DNA of 64,000 nt from Brevundimonas sp. UBA7506 (GCF_002479495.1 NZ_DLNQ01000005.1:109203-173202); one strand, 5' to 3'. Positions 47,394-57,391 are shown, numbered from the stretch's first letter. Numbers and translations are program-made. The notes: generated by a model not told the origin, from the letters alone.

Positions 47394-48758
47394 TCAGGCG
47401 GACCCTTGTCGTGTCCTGCGCGTCCGCGTGTTCGCCGGGACGACGCGGGCGGGGGAGTCCTGATCGCCGATGACCGCCTTTAGCGCCAGGGCCACGAACA
47501 GCACCCACCGGATGTTGTGCCAGTTCATGGTGATGCTCTCGGTCAGCATGGTCAGCGTGTAGGCCGTCATCATCGGCATCAGCAGCCAGCCCGATGGCCG
47601 GGCGTAGGCCGCCCACAGGGCCCGACCCCACATCTCGATCATCCAGGCCGCAAGCAGGATGACGCCGGGTATGCCCAGGGCCAGATAAACTTCCAGCCAG
47701 CCGCTGTGGGCATGGGCGGCGCTGAACCTGGCTTCGTGGGCGATCCAGGCCTTGGCCCCCCCGGGCGAGGCGTCGTCCCAGACCACGCCGTAGCCGAAAC
47801 CGGTCCACGGTCGCTGTTGCATCTGGTGCATGATGCCGCTCCAGATCTCCGTGCGGCCGGTCAGGGTGGCGTCCTTGCCGAGCAGGTCGAAGATCAAATC
47901 GCTGCGCGTGGCGACGATCAGGAGGGCGGCGCAAACGACCACGACAGCCAGCCACGTGCCGACGATAGCGCGCTTGGGCCCGGCCTGAACAAGGGCGACG
48001 AAGCCCATGCTGGCGAAGGACAGCACCAGCACAACCAGTCCCGTCTTGGAGGTCGACAGGAGCACCAGGGCCGAGGCGATGGCGGCGCAGACCAGCCACA
48101 GCCGACGTCGCTGCGGGACCATGACTGCGGCGGCGGTCATGCAGATGGCGGCCAGCCCCATGTTCTCGCCGAGGGCGTTCTTTTCCAGCCAAAGGCCGCG
48201 CCAGGCCCCCGGGAAAAGTTCATGCATTCGGCCCCAGTCAGGCAGCAGGGCGCCGAGGAAGAGGGAGGCGACCATCATCACGGCCATGGCCGAGGCGAGA
48301 ATCTCGGTCAGCGTGGCCCAGCGCCAGCGCGCCGCCAGCGCCACGCCGCCCAAGGTGGTGAACACAAGGGCGAACACCCGGCGCAGCGTCACGTCCGGCA
48401 TGATCGACCAGGCCACCGAGGCGGTCGTCAACAGCAACAGCAGGATCAGCAGGGGAGAGCAAGCAAGCGCCCTCAGCGCCGTGCCGGGTCGGATCAGAAA
48501 CAGTCCGACCGCCAGGGCGTAGGCGGGGTAGAAGCCGTTGCGCAGGAAGTCGGCCGACCTCAGACCATAGCCGGTCATCGGCGCAGCCCAGGCCTGGGAA
48601 TAGATCAGAACGATCAGCACCGAGGCCAGAAAGGCCAGGATGTCGCTATAGGGGGTCGCGCGCGCCACGGGGGCGGGACGCGACGTCGCATCAGGCGTCA
48701 ATCGAAGGTTTGGCCTCGTCGGTCCTGATAGTCGCCCCCCCGGCGACTGGATCGACAT
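47394..48758 (-). CDS. O-antigen ligase family (Wzy/WaaL-like) membrane protein
   Basis: 454 residues from the ATG at 48758. About 10-12 membrane helices and one large periplasmic loop are predicted; the loop contains TGRTEIWSGI and GFGYGVVWDD, then the HAHSGWLEVYLALG helix, which are marks of the Wzy_C/O-antigen-ligase superfamily. It could ligate or polymerise exopolysaccharide or O-antigen. It starts 8 bp after the SDR stop, in one minus-strand run with purF. Confidence 0.85.
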   Translation of the reverse strand: MSIQSPGGRLSGPTRPNLRLTPDATSRPAPVARATPYSDILAFLASVLIVLIYSQAWAAPMTGYGLRSADFLRNGFYPAYALAVGLFLIRPGTALRALACSPLLILLLLLTTASVAWSIMPDVTLRRVFALVFTTLGGVALAARWRWATLTEILASAMAVMMVASLFLGALLPDWGRMHELFPGAWRGLWLEKNALGENMGLAAICMTAAAVMVPQRRRLWLVCAAIASALVLLSTSKTGLVVLVLSFASMGFVALVQAGPKRAIVGTWLAVVVVCAALLIVATRSDLIFDLLGKDATLTGRTEIWSGIMHQMQQRPWTGFGYGVVWDDASPGGAKAWIAHEARFSAAHAHSGWLEVYLALGIPGVILLAAWMIEMWGRALWAAYARPSGWLLMPMMTAYTLTMLTESITMNWHNIRWVLFVALALKAVIGDQDSPARVVPANTRTRRTRQGSA

Positions 48759-48766
48759 GGACGAGC

Positions 48767-49528
48767 CTAGACCAGGGCGTCCGCCGACCGGCCCAGCTTC
48801 CAATCCTTGAAGCTGATGGTCAGGGGCGGGGTGAGGTCGGGGCGGGCCAGTTGGACCATCAGGGGGCCGATCTCCGAAGGATGGGGCAGGACTTCGGGAT
48901 CTTCGCCCGGGAAGGCCTGGGCGCGCAACTGGGTGCGCATACGGCTCGGATCGACCACGGCGACGCGGATGGGCGTGCTTTCGACTTCGTCGGCCCAGCA
49001 TTTCACCAGGTTCTCGGCCCCGGCCTTGGTGGCGGCGTACATGCCCCAGAAGGCGCGCGGGTCAGCAGCGACGCTGGTGGTCAGATAGATGGCGCGCCCG
49101 GCGTCCGAGGCGCGCAGCAGCGGTTCCAGCGAGCGGATCAGGCGATAGACGCCAGTGAAATTGATCTTCTCGACCTTGGCGAACTCGCGCGGTTCGGCGT
49201 GGGCGACCGGCGTAAGACCCGACGGGCCCATGGTCGCGGCGGCCTGAACCCAGATGTCTAGCTTGCCGAAACGTTCGAACAGGGCGCCGCCCAGGCGGTC
49301 GATGGCGCCGCCGTCCACCAGGTCGAACGGGACCAGGGTGGCGTGCTGGCCGGTGGCGGCGAAGATGGCGTCGTCCAGCTCTTCCAGACCGCCTTGGGTA
49401 CGCGCGGCGGCCACGACGTGGGCGCCGGCCTTGGCCAGAGCCAGGGCGGTCTCGTAACCGATGCCGCGCGAGGCCCCGACGACCAGGGCGATGCGGTTGG
49501 CGAGGGGGAGGGAAGCGTGTTCGGACAT
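48767..49528 (-). CDS. Short-chain dehydrogenase/reductase
   Basis: 253 residues from the ATG at 49528; the longer open frame upstream is not supported. The Rossmann motif is VVGASRGIGYE (TGxxxGIG type). NAG is replaced by QAAATMG, and the YxxxK is in MYAATKAGAEN. The substrate is unknown. Genes of this type commonly follow purF in Caulobacterales. Confidence 0.88.
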   Translation of the reverse strand: MSEHASLPLANRIALVVGASRGIGYETALALAKAGAHVVAAARTQGGLEELDDAIFAATGQHATLVPFDLVDGGAIDRLGGALFERFGKLDIWVQAAATMGPSGLTPVAHAEPREFAKVEKINFTGVYRLIRSLEPLLRASDAGRAIYLTTSVAADPRAFWGMYAATKAGAENLVKCWADEVESTPIRVAVVDPSRMRTQLRAQAFPGEDPEVLPHPSEIGPLMVQLARPDLTPPLTISFKDWKLGRSADALV

Positions 49529-49577
49529 GGCCCGCTGATAGCGCGCCCCGACGTCGGGCGAAAGGCTCAGCCTCGCT

Positions 49578-49919
49578 TCAGTATCCCGGCGCCGGTTGCC
49601 ACAGGCTGAAGCTGACGCCCTGATCGTCACTGGCGATGGCGGACAGGCCCGACGGGCTCTCGGCCGGCATGGCCGCGTGTCCACCCAGCGCCCGGACGCG
49701 GTCGCAGGCGGCGTGAATGTCGTCCACGCGGAAGTAGAGATGCGAAAAGGCCCGGTGCTCGCTCTTGGTGATTCCAAAGGCCGGGTCCGAGTCCTTCACA
49801 TGGGCATAGGCCGGGTGCGAGGCGGCTTCGTCGAAGGTCCAGTCGAACAGGCCCGCGTAGAAGGCGCGAGCCCTTTCGATGTCAGGGGTGTCGAGGGTGA
49901 AGTAGCCGAGTTGGATCAT
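49578..49919 (-). CDS. VOC/glyoxalase superfamily protein
   Basis: A 113-residue protein with the betaalphabetabetabeta repeats of the VOC fold (FTLDTPDIERARAFYAGLFDW; HLYFRVDDIHAACDRVRALGG). Putative metal ligands are unclear, so substrate and activity are unknown. It starts 6 bp after the purF stop, with AAGGCGG as Shine-Dalgarno. Confidence 0.85.
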   Translation of the reverse strand: MIQLGYFTLDTPDIERARAFYAGLFDWTFDEAASHPAYAHVKDSDPAFGITKSEHRAFSHLYFRVDDIHAACDRVRALGGHAAMPAESPSGLSAIASDDQGVSFSLWQPAPGY

Positions 49920-49925
49920 ACCGCC

Positions 49926-51431
49926 TTAAGCGGTCACCAGCAGGGAAAGTTGCCCGCCCTTCGCATCGCGGCCGCCTTCTTCGATTTCGCGGTCCAGCAG
50001 GCGGGTGGGATAGTCGCCGGTGAAATAGTGGTCCGTGAACTGTGGATTGGCGGCGTCACGCGGCCCGGCGCCCAGAGCGTCGTAGAGGCCGTCGATAGAC
50101 AGGAAGCCGAGCGAATCGACCTCCAGGATGGCGCGCATCTCGTCCATGGTGTGGGTCGCGGCCATCAGTTGCGTCCGCTCGGGCATGTCGATGCCGTAGA
50201 AGTCGGGGAAGAGGATCTGCGGGCTGGCCGAGCGCAGGTGGACCTCCTTGGCGCCGGCCGCGCGCACGGCGCGAACCAGCTTCAGCGAGGTGGTGCCGCG
50301 AACGATCGAGTCGTCGATCAGGACCACACGCTTGCCTTCCAGCGCCGAACGGTTGGGGCTGTGCTTCATTCGCACGCCCTTTTGCCGGGCGCCCTGGCTG
50401 GGTTGGATGAAGGTGCGGCCCAGATAGTGGCTGCGGATGATGCCCACTTCGTACGGAATGCCGCTTTCTTGCGCGTAGCCGAGAGCGGCAGGCACGCCCG
50501 AGTCCGGCACAGGCACGACAATGTCTGCCTCGACCTCGAACTCGCGCGCCAGACGACGGCCCATTTCCTTGCGGACGTTGTAGACCGAGCGGCCGTTCAC
50601 CACGCTGTCGGGGCGGGCGAAATAGACATACTCGAACAGGCAGGGACGGGCGGCGCGGGCGGGGAAGGGCTTGATCGAGGTCAGGCCGTCCTCGTCGATC
50701 ACGACGACTTCGCCGTGTTCGATGTCGCGGATGAAGGTGGCGCCGATGGTGTCTAGCGCGCAGGTCTCGGAGGCCAGCACCCAGGCCTCACCCACCTTGC
50801 CCAGCACCAGCGGGCGGATGCCCAGCGGGTCGCGCGCGCCGATCATCTTGTAGCGGGTCTGGGCGACCAGGGCGTAGCCGCCTTCGATCCGGCCCAGGGC
50901 GTCGATGAACCGGTCGACGATCTTGGCCTTACGGCTGCGGGCGATCAGGTGAAGGATGGCCTCAGAGTCCGACGTGGACTGGAAGATGGCGCCTTCAGAG
51001 ACCAACTGCGCGTGCAGGTATTTGAAATTCGTCAGGTTGCCATTGTGGGCGATGGCGATGCCGCCCTGATCCAGATCCGCGAACATTGGCTGGATGTTGC
51101 GCAGGAAGCTGCCGCCGGCGGTGGAATAGCGGGTGTGGCCGACCGCAGCGCCGCCGGGCAGGCGGGTGGTCAACTCGGCGTTGCCGAAGGCCTCGCCGAC
51201 GAGGCCCTGATGGCGCTCGGTGTAGAAGCGTTCGTCGCTGACGCTGGCGATGCCGCAGGCTTCCTGCCCCCGATGCTGCAGGGCGTGCAGGCCCAGTGCG
51301 ACGATGGAGGAGGCTTCATTCTCGGGCGCGCCCCAGACGCCGCAGACACCGCATTCCAGCCGCAGCTGGTCATCCTCCGGCTCGCGCCAGTGTTCGCGGT
51401 GAACGATGGGATCGGCGATATGGTGGCGCAT
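49926..51431 (-). CDS. purF: Amidophosphoribosyltransferase
   Basis: A 501-residue enzyme from the ATG at 51431, catalysing the first committed step of purine synthesis (PRPP + Gln to phosphoribosylamine). The Ntn-type glutaminase nucleophile Cys follows a propeptide (LECGVCGVWG). GHTRYSTAG and SDSEAILH lie in the glutaminase domain; the PRPP loop is VLIDDSIVRGTT. The cvpA-purF order is conserved. Confidence 0.97.
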   Translation of the reverse strand: MRHHIADPIVHREHWREPEDDQLRLECGVCGVWGAPENEASSIVALGLHALQHRGQEACGIASVSDERFYTERHQGLVGEAFGNAELTTRLPGGAAVGHTRYSTAGGSFLRNIQPMFADLDQGGIAIAHNGNLTNFKYLHAQLVSEGAIFQSTSDSEAILHLIARSRKAKIVDRFIDALGRIEGGYALVAQTRYKMIGARDPLGIRPLVLGKVGEAWVLASETCALDTIGATFIRDIEHGEVVVIDEDGLTSIKPFPARAARPCLFEYVYFARPDSVVNGRSVYNVRKEMGRRLAREFEVEADIVVPVPDSGVPAALGYAQESGIPYEVGIIRSHYLGRTFIQPSQGARQKGVRMKHSPNRSALEGKRVVLIDDSIVRGTTSLKLVRAVRAAGAKEVHLRSASPQILFPDFYGIDMPERTQLMAATHTMDEMRAILEVDSLGFLSIDGLYDALGAGPRDAANPQFTDHYFTGDYPTRLLDREIEEGGRDAKGGQLSLLVTA

Positions 51432-51511
51432 CGTCAGGCTCCGATGACCGGGACAGGATAACTCAGGCGGCGGCGCCGCGCACGTAGTCCGCCATTGCGT
51501 CGAGGGCAAGG

Positions 51512-52048
51512 CTATTGATCGGAAAACCCTTCGCGGACGGAAGAACCGACCACGGGAGTCAAGGCGTCGGCGCCCTTTCCGAGCGTCGGCAGGACGACCT
51601 GAATGGCCTTGGCCGAGCCTTCGCTAACGGGCGACAGGGCCGCTCCCGTCAGCCAGCGCGGGGGATTGTCGGACATGATCCCCATGACGGTCAGGTGCAC
51701 TGCCCCGATCAGGGCCAGGGCCCGCACGGCGCCCAGCGCCAGACCGAAGACCTGATCGAAGGCGCCCAGCGCATTGCCGCGCGCGCCTTTGGAAACAGCA
51801 GCGCCGAGCAGGCGCAGGCCGAAATAGAGAATCAGAAACGTCAGGCCCACGGCCAGCACCGACCCGGCCCAGTCGGGATCGACCAGCGAGCGCCCGAACG
51901 GCGCGGTCCACGGCAGGGTGATCAGGGCCAACAAGCCCGCCAGGAAGAAGCTGAAGAAGGCCGTCAACTCGCGCACGCCGCCCCGGAACCAGCCGGCGGC
52001 GCCGGAGGCCAGAAGCACAAGGATGACAAAGACGTCGTAACCGGTCAC
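51512..52048 (-). CDS. cvpA: CvpA family membrane protein
   Basis: A 178-residue inner-membrane protein starting at a GTG (52048), with four predicted helices. The N-terminus DVFVILVLLASGAAGWFRGGVRELTAFFSFF matches CvpA, where GxxRGxxxE is conserved. CvpA is linked to colicin V production, and to envelope-stress tolerance in pathogens. It precedes purF as in many bacteria. Confidence 0.9.
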   Translation of the reverse strand: MTGYDVFVILVLLASGAAGWFRGGVRELTAFFSFFLAGLLALITLPWTAPFGRSLVDPDWAGSVLAVGLTFLILYFGLRLLGAAVSKGARGNALGAFDQVFGLALGAVRALALIGAVHLTVMGIMSDNPPRWLTGAALSPVSEGSAKAIQVVLPTLGKGADALTPVVGSSVREGFSDQ

Positions 52049-52082
52049 GCGCGCTGCAATCGTTGAAGCAAGGGAGGCCGCC

Positions 52083-53456
52083 TCAATAGCGGTTTTGCGA
52101 GATTCGCTCGACCACCTCGGTCAGCAGGCTGGCGGTTGTCAGGGCCACGTCGCCCTTCTTGACCTTGTCCTTGGCCTGGGCCGGGGCAAGGGCGCGGTCG
52201 AAGCCCAGCTTCTTGGCCTCCCTCAGCCGGGCCTCGGCGCGATTGACGGCCCGGACTTCGCCCGAAAGGCCGATCTCGCCGAAGACGACGCAGCCCTGCG
52301 GCAGGGGCTTGTCCAGCGCGGAACTGATCAAGGCGGCGGCGGCGGCCAGATCGGCGGCGGGTTCGTTGATCCGCAAGCCCCCGGCGATGTTCAGATAGAC
52401 GTCCTTGTCGCCGAAGCCGAGGCCGCAGCGCGCCTCCAGCACGGCCAGCAGCATGGCGAGACGGCCGTTGTCCCAGCCGACGACCGCGCGTCTTGGCGTG
52501 CCGTAGGCCGAGGGCGCGACCAGGGCCTGGATCTCAACCAGAACCGGTCGCGAGCCCTCGATGCCCGCGAAGACGGCGGCGCCCGGCGCCCGGTCCTTGC
52601 CTTCGCCGAGGAAGAGGGCGGAGGGGTTGGTGACTTCGCGCAGACCGACGTCGCTCATCTCGAAGACGCCGATCTCGTCGGTGGCGCCGAAACGGTTTTT
52701 GCCCGCGCGCAGGATGCGGAAAGGGTAGCCGCGCTCACCCTCGAAGCTGAGCACGGCGTCGACCATGTGCTCGACCACGCGCGGTCCGGCGATCTGGCCG
52801 TCCTTGGTGACGTGGCCGACCAGGACGATGGCCGGGCCGCCGTCCTTGGCCAGCCGCACCAGTTCGGCGGCGCAGGCGCGGACCTGGGTCACCGAGCCGG
52901 GCCCAGCCTCGTGGGCGTCGGACCACAGGGTCTGGATGGAGTCGATGATGACGATGTCGAACTTGTCGCGCTTCAGCGTCGTCAGGATTTCGCGCAGGGC
53001 CGTCGCGGACGCCAGCGACACGGCGGCGTCGGCCACCCCCATGCGCTTGGCGCGGGCGCGGATCTGCTCGATGGCTTCTTCGCCAGAGATATAGGCCACG
53101 CGGGCGCCGTTGCGGGCGGCCTTGGCCGTGACCTCCAGCAGCAGGGTCGACTTGCCGACGCCCGGGTCGCCGCCCAGCAGGATGGCCGAGCCTGGCACCA
53201 CGCCGCCGCCGCAGACGCGGTCGAACTCGGTCACGCCGGTGACGATGCGGGGCGGCTCGGGCGTGTCGGATTGCAAGGTCTCGAACTGCAGGCCGCGTCC
53301 GCGCGACGTCGAGGCGGGCTTCATCGCGCCGGGCGGGGCCGACTTGGACTCCTCGGCCAGACAGTTCCATTCACCGCAGGCCGAGCATTGGCCCGCCCAT
53401 TTGGAATGAACCGCCCCGCAGGACTGACAGACATAGAGAAGGGTGTCGCGCGCCAT
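52083..53456 (-). CDS. radA: DNA repair protein RadA
   Basis: A 457-residue RecA-like branch-migration factor from the ATG at 53456. The N-terminal zinc finger (CQSCGAVHSKWAGQCSACGEW), Walker A GGDPGVGKST, the RadA-specific KNRFG motif and the C-terminal Lon-protease-like domain (GDKDVYLNIAGGLRINEPAADLA) are all present. It assists recombination and repair of stalled forks. Confidence 0.97.
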   Translation of the reverse strand: MARDTLLYVCQSCGAVHSKWAGQCSACGEWNCLAEESKSAPPGAMKPASTSRGRGLQFETLQSDTPEPPRIVTGVTEFDRVCGGGVVPGSAILLGGDPGVGKSTLLLEVTAKAARNGARVAYISGEEAIEQIRARAKRMGVADAAVSLASATALREILTTLKRDKFDIVIIDSIQTLWSDAHEAGPGSVTQVRACAAELVRLAKDGGPAIVLVGHVTKDGQIAGPRVVEHMVDAVLSFEGERGYPFRILRAGKNRFGATDEIGVFEMSDVGLREVTNPSALFLGEGKDRAPGAAVFAGIEGSRPVLVEIQALVAPSAYGTPRRAVVGWDNGRLAMLLAVLEARCGLGFGDKDVYLNIAGGLRINEPAADLAAAAALISSALDKPLPQGCVVFGEIGLSGEVRAVNRAEARLREAKKLGFDRALAPAQAKDKVKKGDVALTTASLLTEVVERISQNRY

Positions 53457-53617
53457 GGCTCCTGACCTAGCAGGAATCGCGGCGCGGGCGAGGGGGCATG
53501 CGCGGGCTTGCGTCCGGGTCTGACGCAGGGTGGGCGGCCGACTTGCATCCAGCCTCATATGCCCGTCATCCTGCCAAGCTATAGCGTCGTTACGACTCAC
53601 CCCCGCCGAGGCCTTTC

Positions 53618-54259
53618 ATGACCGCTCCCAACCCGCCCGCCATTGATCCGGGCCTCGTCGCCCGCGTGCAGAACATCCTGATGCGGCCCAAGCTGGAATG
53701 GCCGGTCATCGAGGCGGAATACGCCACGACGCGCAGCCTGTTCGCCCGCTACGCCATGATCCTGGCCGCCATCGGTCCGGTCGCGAGCCTGATCGGCGGG
53801 CAACTGTTCCCGATCCACATCTTCGGCTCGGTGATGCGCACGCCGATGGTCGGCGGCCTGCTGGGCGCCATCGTCACCTGGGGTCTGTCGCTGGTGTCGG
53901 TCTTCGTTCTAGGCCTGATCATCGACGCCCTGGCCCCGACCTTCAACGGGACCAAGGACAAGGTGCAGTCGATGAAGGTGGCCGTCTATTCGATGACGGC
54001 GGCGTGGACGGCCTCGATCTTCAATCTGTTCCCGGCGCTGGCCTGGCTGGGCGGGCTGCTGGGCCTCTACGGCTTCTACCTGCTCTATCTCGGCCTGCCG
54101 ACCGTGATGAAGGCGCCGCAGGACAAGGCCTTGGCTTACACCGCCGTCGTCGTCATCTCGGCCATCGTGCTGTGGATGGTGGTCAGCGCCATCGCCGCCG
54201 CTGTCGTGGCCAGCTTCGTGGTCGGCACGATCGGTCTGGGCGCGCTGGCGCTGAGCTAG
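53618..54259 (+). CDS. Yip1 family membrane protein
   Basis: A 213-residue protein with a short cytoplasmic N-terminus containing RVQNILMRPKLEWPVIEAE, typical of bacterial Yip1-domain proteins, then five predicted membrane helices. Function is unknown. It is the only plus-strand gene in the dnaB-to-purF block and ends 3 bp from the alr stop. Confidence 0.83.
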   Translation: MTAPNPPAIDPGLVARVQNILMRPKLEWPVIEAEYATTRSLFARYAMILAAIGPVASLIGGQLFPIHIFGSVMRTPMVGGLLGAIVTWGLSLVSVFVLGLIIDALAPTFNGTKDKVQSMKVAVYSMTAAWTASIFNLFPALAWLGGLLGLYGFYLLYLGLPTVMKAPQDKALAYTAVVVISAIVLWMVVSAIAAAVVASFVVGTIGLGALALS

Positions 54260-54262
54260 GGC

Positions 54263-55300
54263 CTAGCCGACGTAGAGGCGCGGCACGCGCGGCGTGATCG
54301 AGGTCAGCATTTCGTAGCTGATGGTTCCCGCCGCCGTCGCCGCGTCGTCCACCAGACGATGGGCGCCGAAGATCTCGACCGTGTCGCCGGCCGCCACATC
54401 CAGGCCGGTGACGTCCACCGCCAGCACGTCCATCGACACCCGGCCGATGATGGAGCGAAGTTGGCCCGCCACCCAGACCTGACCGCGCGGGCTGTTGCTG
54501 CGCATGACGCCATCAGCATAGCCGGTGCCGCAGGTCGCCACGCGGATCGGAGATTCGGCGCGATAGCCCTGCGAATAGCCGACCGTCTCGCCCGCAGGCA
54601 CGTCGCGCACCTGCATGATCTGGGCGTTCAGAGTGGCGACGGGGGCTATGCGGCTGTCGGGCCTGCCCTCGGGCCCGCCGCCGTAGAGGCAGATGCCTGG
54701 CCGCACCACGTCAAAGGCGAAGTCCGGCCCCAGGAAACAGCCGCCCGAGTTGGCGAAGGATCGCGTCACGTCCGGATAGCGCGTAACCGCCGCGGCATAG
54801 GCGTCGCGCTGGGCGCGGTTCATCGGGTTGGCGGGCTCGTCGGCGCAGGCCAGGTGGGTCATCACCAGCTCGAGCCCCTCGAAGGGATCGGGCGCGTCCT
54901 CGATGCGGAAGCCCAGTCGGTTCATGCCGGTGTCCAGTTGCAGGCCGCAGGCCCCGCCGCCCGCCGCCGTCCAGGCCTCGATCTGGCCCGGCTGGTTCAA
55001 CACGGGGCGCAGGTTCGCCGTCTTGATCAAGGCCGCCGATTGGCCGTGGCACCCGTCGAGCACATAGATGACCGGCTCAGGCCCGACGGCCTCGCGCAGC
55101 AGCACGCCCTCGGCCGCCCGCGCCACGAAAAAGGTCCGCGCGCCCTCGGCCATCAGCCGCTTGGCCACGGCGGCGGCGCCCAGGCCGTAGCCGTCGGCTT
55201 TCACGACCGGATTCACCGGCACGCCGGTCAGGCCCTGCAGGGTGTGGAAATTGCGCGCAAGGGCGCTGAGATCGACGGTGAGGGAGGCGGGGAGGGACAT
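54263..55300 (-). CDS. alr: Alanine racemase
   Basis: A 345-residue PLP enzyme from the ATG at 55300 (AAGG about 6 bases upstream) making D-alanine for peptidoglycan. The PLP Lys34 is in NPVVKADGYGLG, and the catalytic Tyr in CGTGYADG. GMNRLGF and SMDVLAVDV are also family motifs. It lies downstream of dnaB, an order frequent in alphaproteobacteria. Confidence 0.95.
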   Translation of the reverse strand: MSLPASLTVDLSALARNFHTLQGLTGVPVNPVVKADGYGLGAAAVAKRLMAEGARTFFVARAAEGVLLREAVGPEPVIYVLDGCHGQSAALIKTANLRPVLNQPGQIEAWTAAGGGACGLQLDTGMNRLGFRIEDAPDPFEGLELVMTHLACADEPANPMNRAQRDAYAAAVTRYPDVTRSFANSGGCFLGPDFAFDVVRPGICLYGGGPEGRPDSRIAPVATLNAQIMQVRDVPAGETVGYSQGYRAESPIRVATCGTGYADGVMRSNSPRGQVWVAGQLRSIIGRVSMDVLAVDVTGLDVAAGDTVEIFGAHRLVDDAATAAGTISYEMLTSITPRVPRLYVG

Positions 55301-55350
55301 GGAGACCTTATGCCGCAAGATTTGTGCGGCGCCACGACCCTTGGGTCGAA

Positions 55351-56859
55351 TTACTCAGGAATATCCGCATAGGCGCCGTAGCGATCATCGTGGGCCAGGT
55401 TGCCGAAGCGGACGGTGTCTGCGTCGAAGGCCAGCTTGACGATGCCGATGGGGCCGTGGCGCTGCTTGCCGATGACGACCTCGGCCTGGCCTTGCAGCCG
55501 GTCCATGTCCTGCTGCCATTGCAGGTGTTCTTCGGTGCCTTCGCGCGGCTCGGCGCGGCCCAGATAGTAGCTTTCGCGATAGACGAACATGACGCAGTCG
55601 GCGTCCTGCTCGATCGAGCCGGATTCCCGCAGGTCGGACAACTGGGGCCGCTTGTCGTCGCGCTGTTCCACCTGACGTGACAGCTGCGACAGGGCGATGA
55701 TCGGCACGCCCAGTTCCTTGGCCAGGGCCTTCAGACCGCCGGTGATCTCGGACACCTCCTGCACGCGGTTCTTCTGGCCGCCGCCTTCGCCCGTCGTCAC
55801 CAGCTGAAGGTAGTCGACGATGATCAGGTCCAGGCCGTGCTCCATCCGCTTCAGCCGTCGCGCGCGCGCCGCCAGCTTGGAGATGGAAATGCCGCCGGTG
55901 GCGTCGATGTAGAGGGGGCTCTCGCCGATCTCGACCGCCGCGTCGCGCAGCTTGCCAAAGTCCGAGGCGTCGATCTCGCCCTTACGCAGCTTGTCCGACG
56001 ACACGCCGGACGCGTCGGCCAGGATACGCATGGCCAGCTGTTCGGCGCTCATTTCCAGCGAGTAGAAGGCCACGACGCCGCCGTTGACCGTCTTGCGGCC
56101 CTCGGGCGTCGGCTCCCACTGATAGGCGCGGGCGACGTTGAAGGCCATGTTGGTCGCCAGCGCCGTCTTACCCATCGACGGACGGCCGGCGAGGATCAGA
56201 AGGTCGGACGGGTGCAGGCCGCCCAGCTTGCGGTCCAGGTCGACCAGGCCGGTGGCCAGACCGGCCAGCTTGCCTTCGCGCTGATAGGCCTCGCCCGCCA
56301 TTTCCACGGCGCCGGCCAGGGCGGTGGAGAAGTTGACGAAGCCGGACGAGGGCTTGCCCGTCTCGGCCAGCGAATAGAGGGTCTGTTCGGCCTGTTCGAT
56401 CTGCTCGTCGGCGGGCGTGTCCGGGTTGGGCGCCTCCTTGATCATCTCGCCGCCGATGCGGATCAGGTCGCGGCGCAGGGCCAGGTCATAGATGACGCGG
56501 GCGTAGTCGGGCGCATTGGCCGCCGGGGGCGCGCGGTCCACCAGATCGGCGAGGTAGCGCAGGCCGCCGAACTCGTGGAAGGCGGGGTCCTGCTTGAAGC
56601 GCTCCATCAGGATGGTCGGCTCGGCCAGCAGGCCCTGACGGATGTGGTCTTCGATCGCGTCGAACAGTCGCTGGTGGAAAGGCTCATACATATGTGAGCC
56701 GCGCAGACGGTCGCTCAGCCGCTCGAACACGGCGTTGTCGAACATCAGCGAGCCCAGCAGCGCCTGCTCCGCCTCTAGGTTGTGGGGCATCGACGAGACG
56801 GAGACCTGATCGGCGTTTCCGTAGGGCATGGGGGCGAAGGCGTTCATTGAAATACGCAT
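55351..56859 (-). CDS. dnaB: Replicative DNA helicase DnaB
   Basis: A 502-residue hexameric helicase. The N-terminal primase-interacting domain (AEQALLGSLMFDN) is followed by the RecA-like motor with Walker A GRPSMGKTAL, SLEMSAEQLA, IIVDYLQL (Walker B) and LSQLSRQVEQRDDKRP (motif H4). Full length, with no intein. Confidence 0.98.
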   Translation of the reverse strand: MRISMNAFAPMPYGNADQVSVSSMPHNLEAEQALLGSLMFDNAVFERLSDRLRGSHMYEPFHQRLFDAIEDHIRQGLLAEPTILMERFKQDPAFHEFGGLRYLADLVDRAPPAANAPDYARVIYDLALRRDLIRIGGEMIKEAPNPDTPADEQIEQAEQTLYSLAETGKPSSGFVNFSTALAGAVEMAGEAYQREGKLAGLATGLVDLDRKLGGLHPSDLLILAGRPSMGKTALATNMAFNVARAYQWEPTPEGRKTVNGGVVAFYSLEMSAEQLAMRILADASGVSSDKLRKGEIDASDFGKLRDAAVEIGESPLYIDATGGISISKLAARARRLKRMEHGLDLIIVDYLQLVTTGEGGGQKNRVQEVSEITGGLKALAKELGVPIIALSQLSRQVEQRDDKRPQLSDLRESGSIEQDADCVMFVYRESYYLGRAEPREGTEEHLQWQQDMDRLQGQAEVVIGKQRHGPIGIVKLAFDADTVRFGNLAHDDRYGAYADIPE

Positions 56860-56961
56860 AGCCCTAACCGGCTCGTACGTCAGATGCGGCCGTCGCTGTC
56901 ATGGGGACCATCCGACGCCGTCTGTGGACGGTCCTGAAAACCCCTGACGGATCAGCGGGGG

Positions 56962-57327
56962 TCAGGCCGGGCAGGGATGCTCCGCCGCCATCCATTCCCG
57001 CACGGCCTGGGTCACGCTGATGTTGCGCCGCGCCTGGGGGATGGCGTTGAAGCGGGCCAGCAAGGCGTCGGCGGACAGGCTGACCTTCTCGGGCATACAG
57101 GTGGCCGGGCGGCGACCTGCGGTCCGCGCGGCGTCCTGTTCGCCACGCACAGCGGTGAAGGCCTGCTTGACCTCGTTCATCAGGCGTCGCGTGTCCGACC
57201 GCAGCAGGGCGGTCGGATTGCGCGGGATTCGGTTGGCGGACGTCAGGAACTCCTGAACCGTCATGGCGCTGGCGCTGCCGGCCCACAGGCTGGCGGCGAG
57301 AGCGAGGACGAGCGTGGCCTTCTTCAT
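56962..57327 (-). CDS. Small secreted protein, possibly Rap1a/Tai-like
   Basis: 121 residues with a Sec signal peptide (KKATLVLALAASLWAGSASA) and a mature all-helical domain with two Cys (TCMPEK and HPCP). The pattern C-x-P-x-x-V-S ... SVTQAVREWMAAEHP loosely recalls Rap1a-type immunity proteins (C-x-P ... VxxYLxxHP), but this is a weak match. It lies 64 bp after the DOPA-dioxygenase-like gene and may share its transcript. Confidence 0.6.
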   Translation of the reverse strand: MKKATLVLALAASLWAGSASAMTVQEFLTSANRIPRNPTALLRSDTRRLMNEVKQAFTAVRGEQDAARTAGRRPATCMPEKVSLSADALLARFNAIPQARRNISVTQAVREWMAAEHPCPA

Positions 57328-57391
57328 GCGGACCCCTCCGATTGGAACGGCCCAGCTTCTCGCCCCTGCGATGAATGCTCGATGAACGCTG

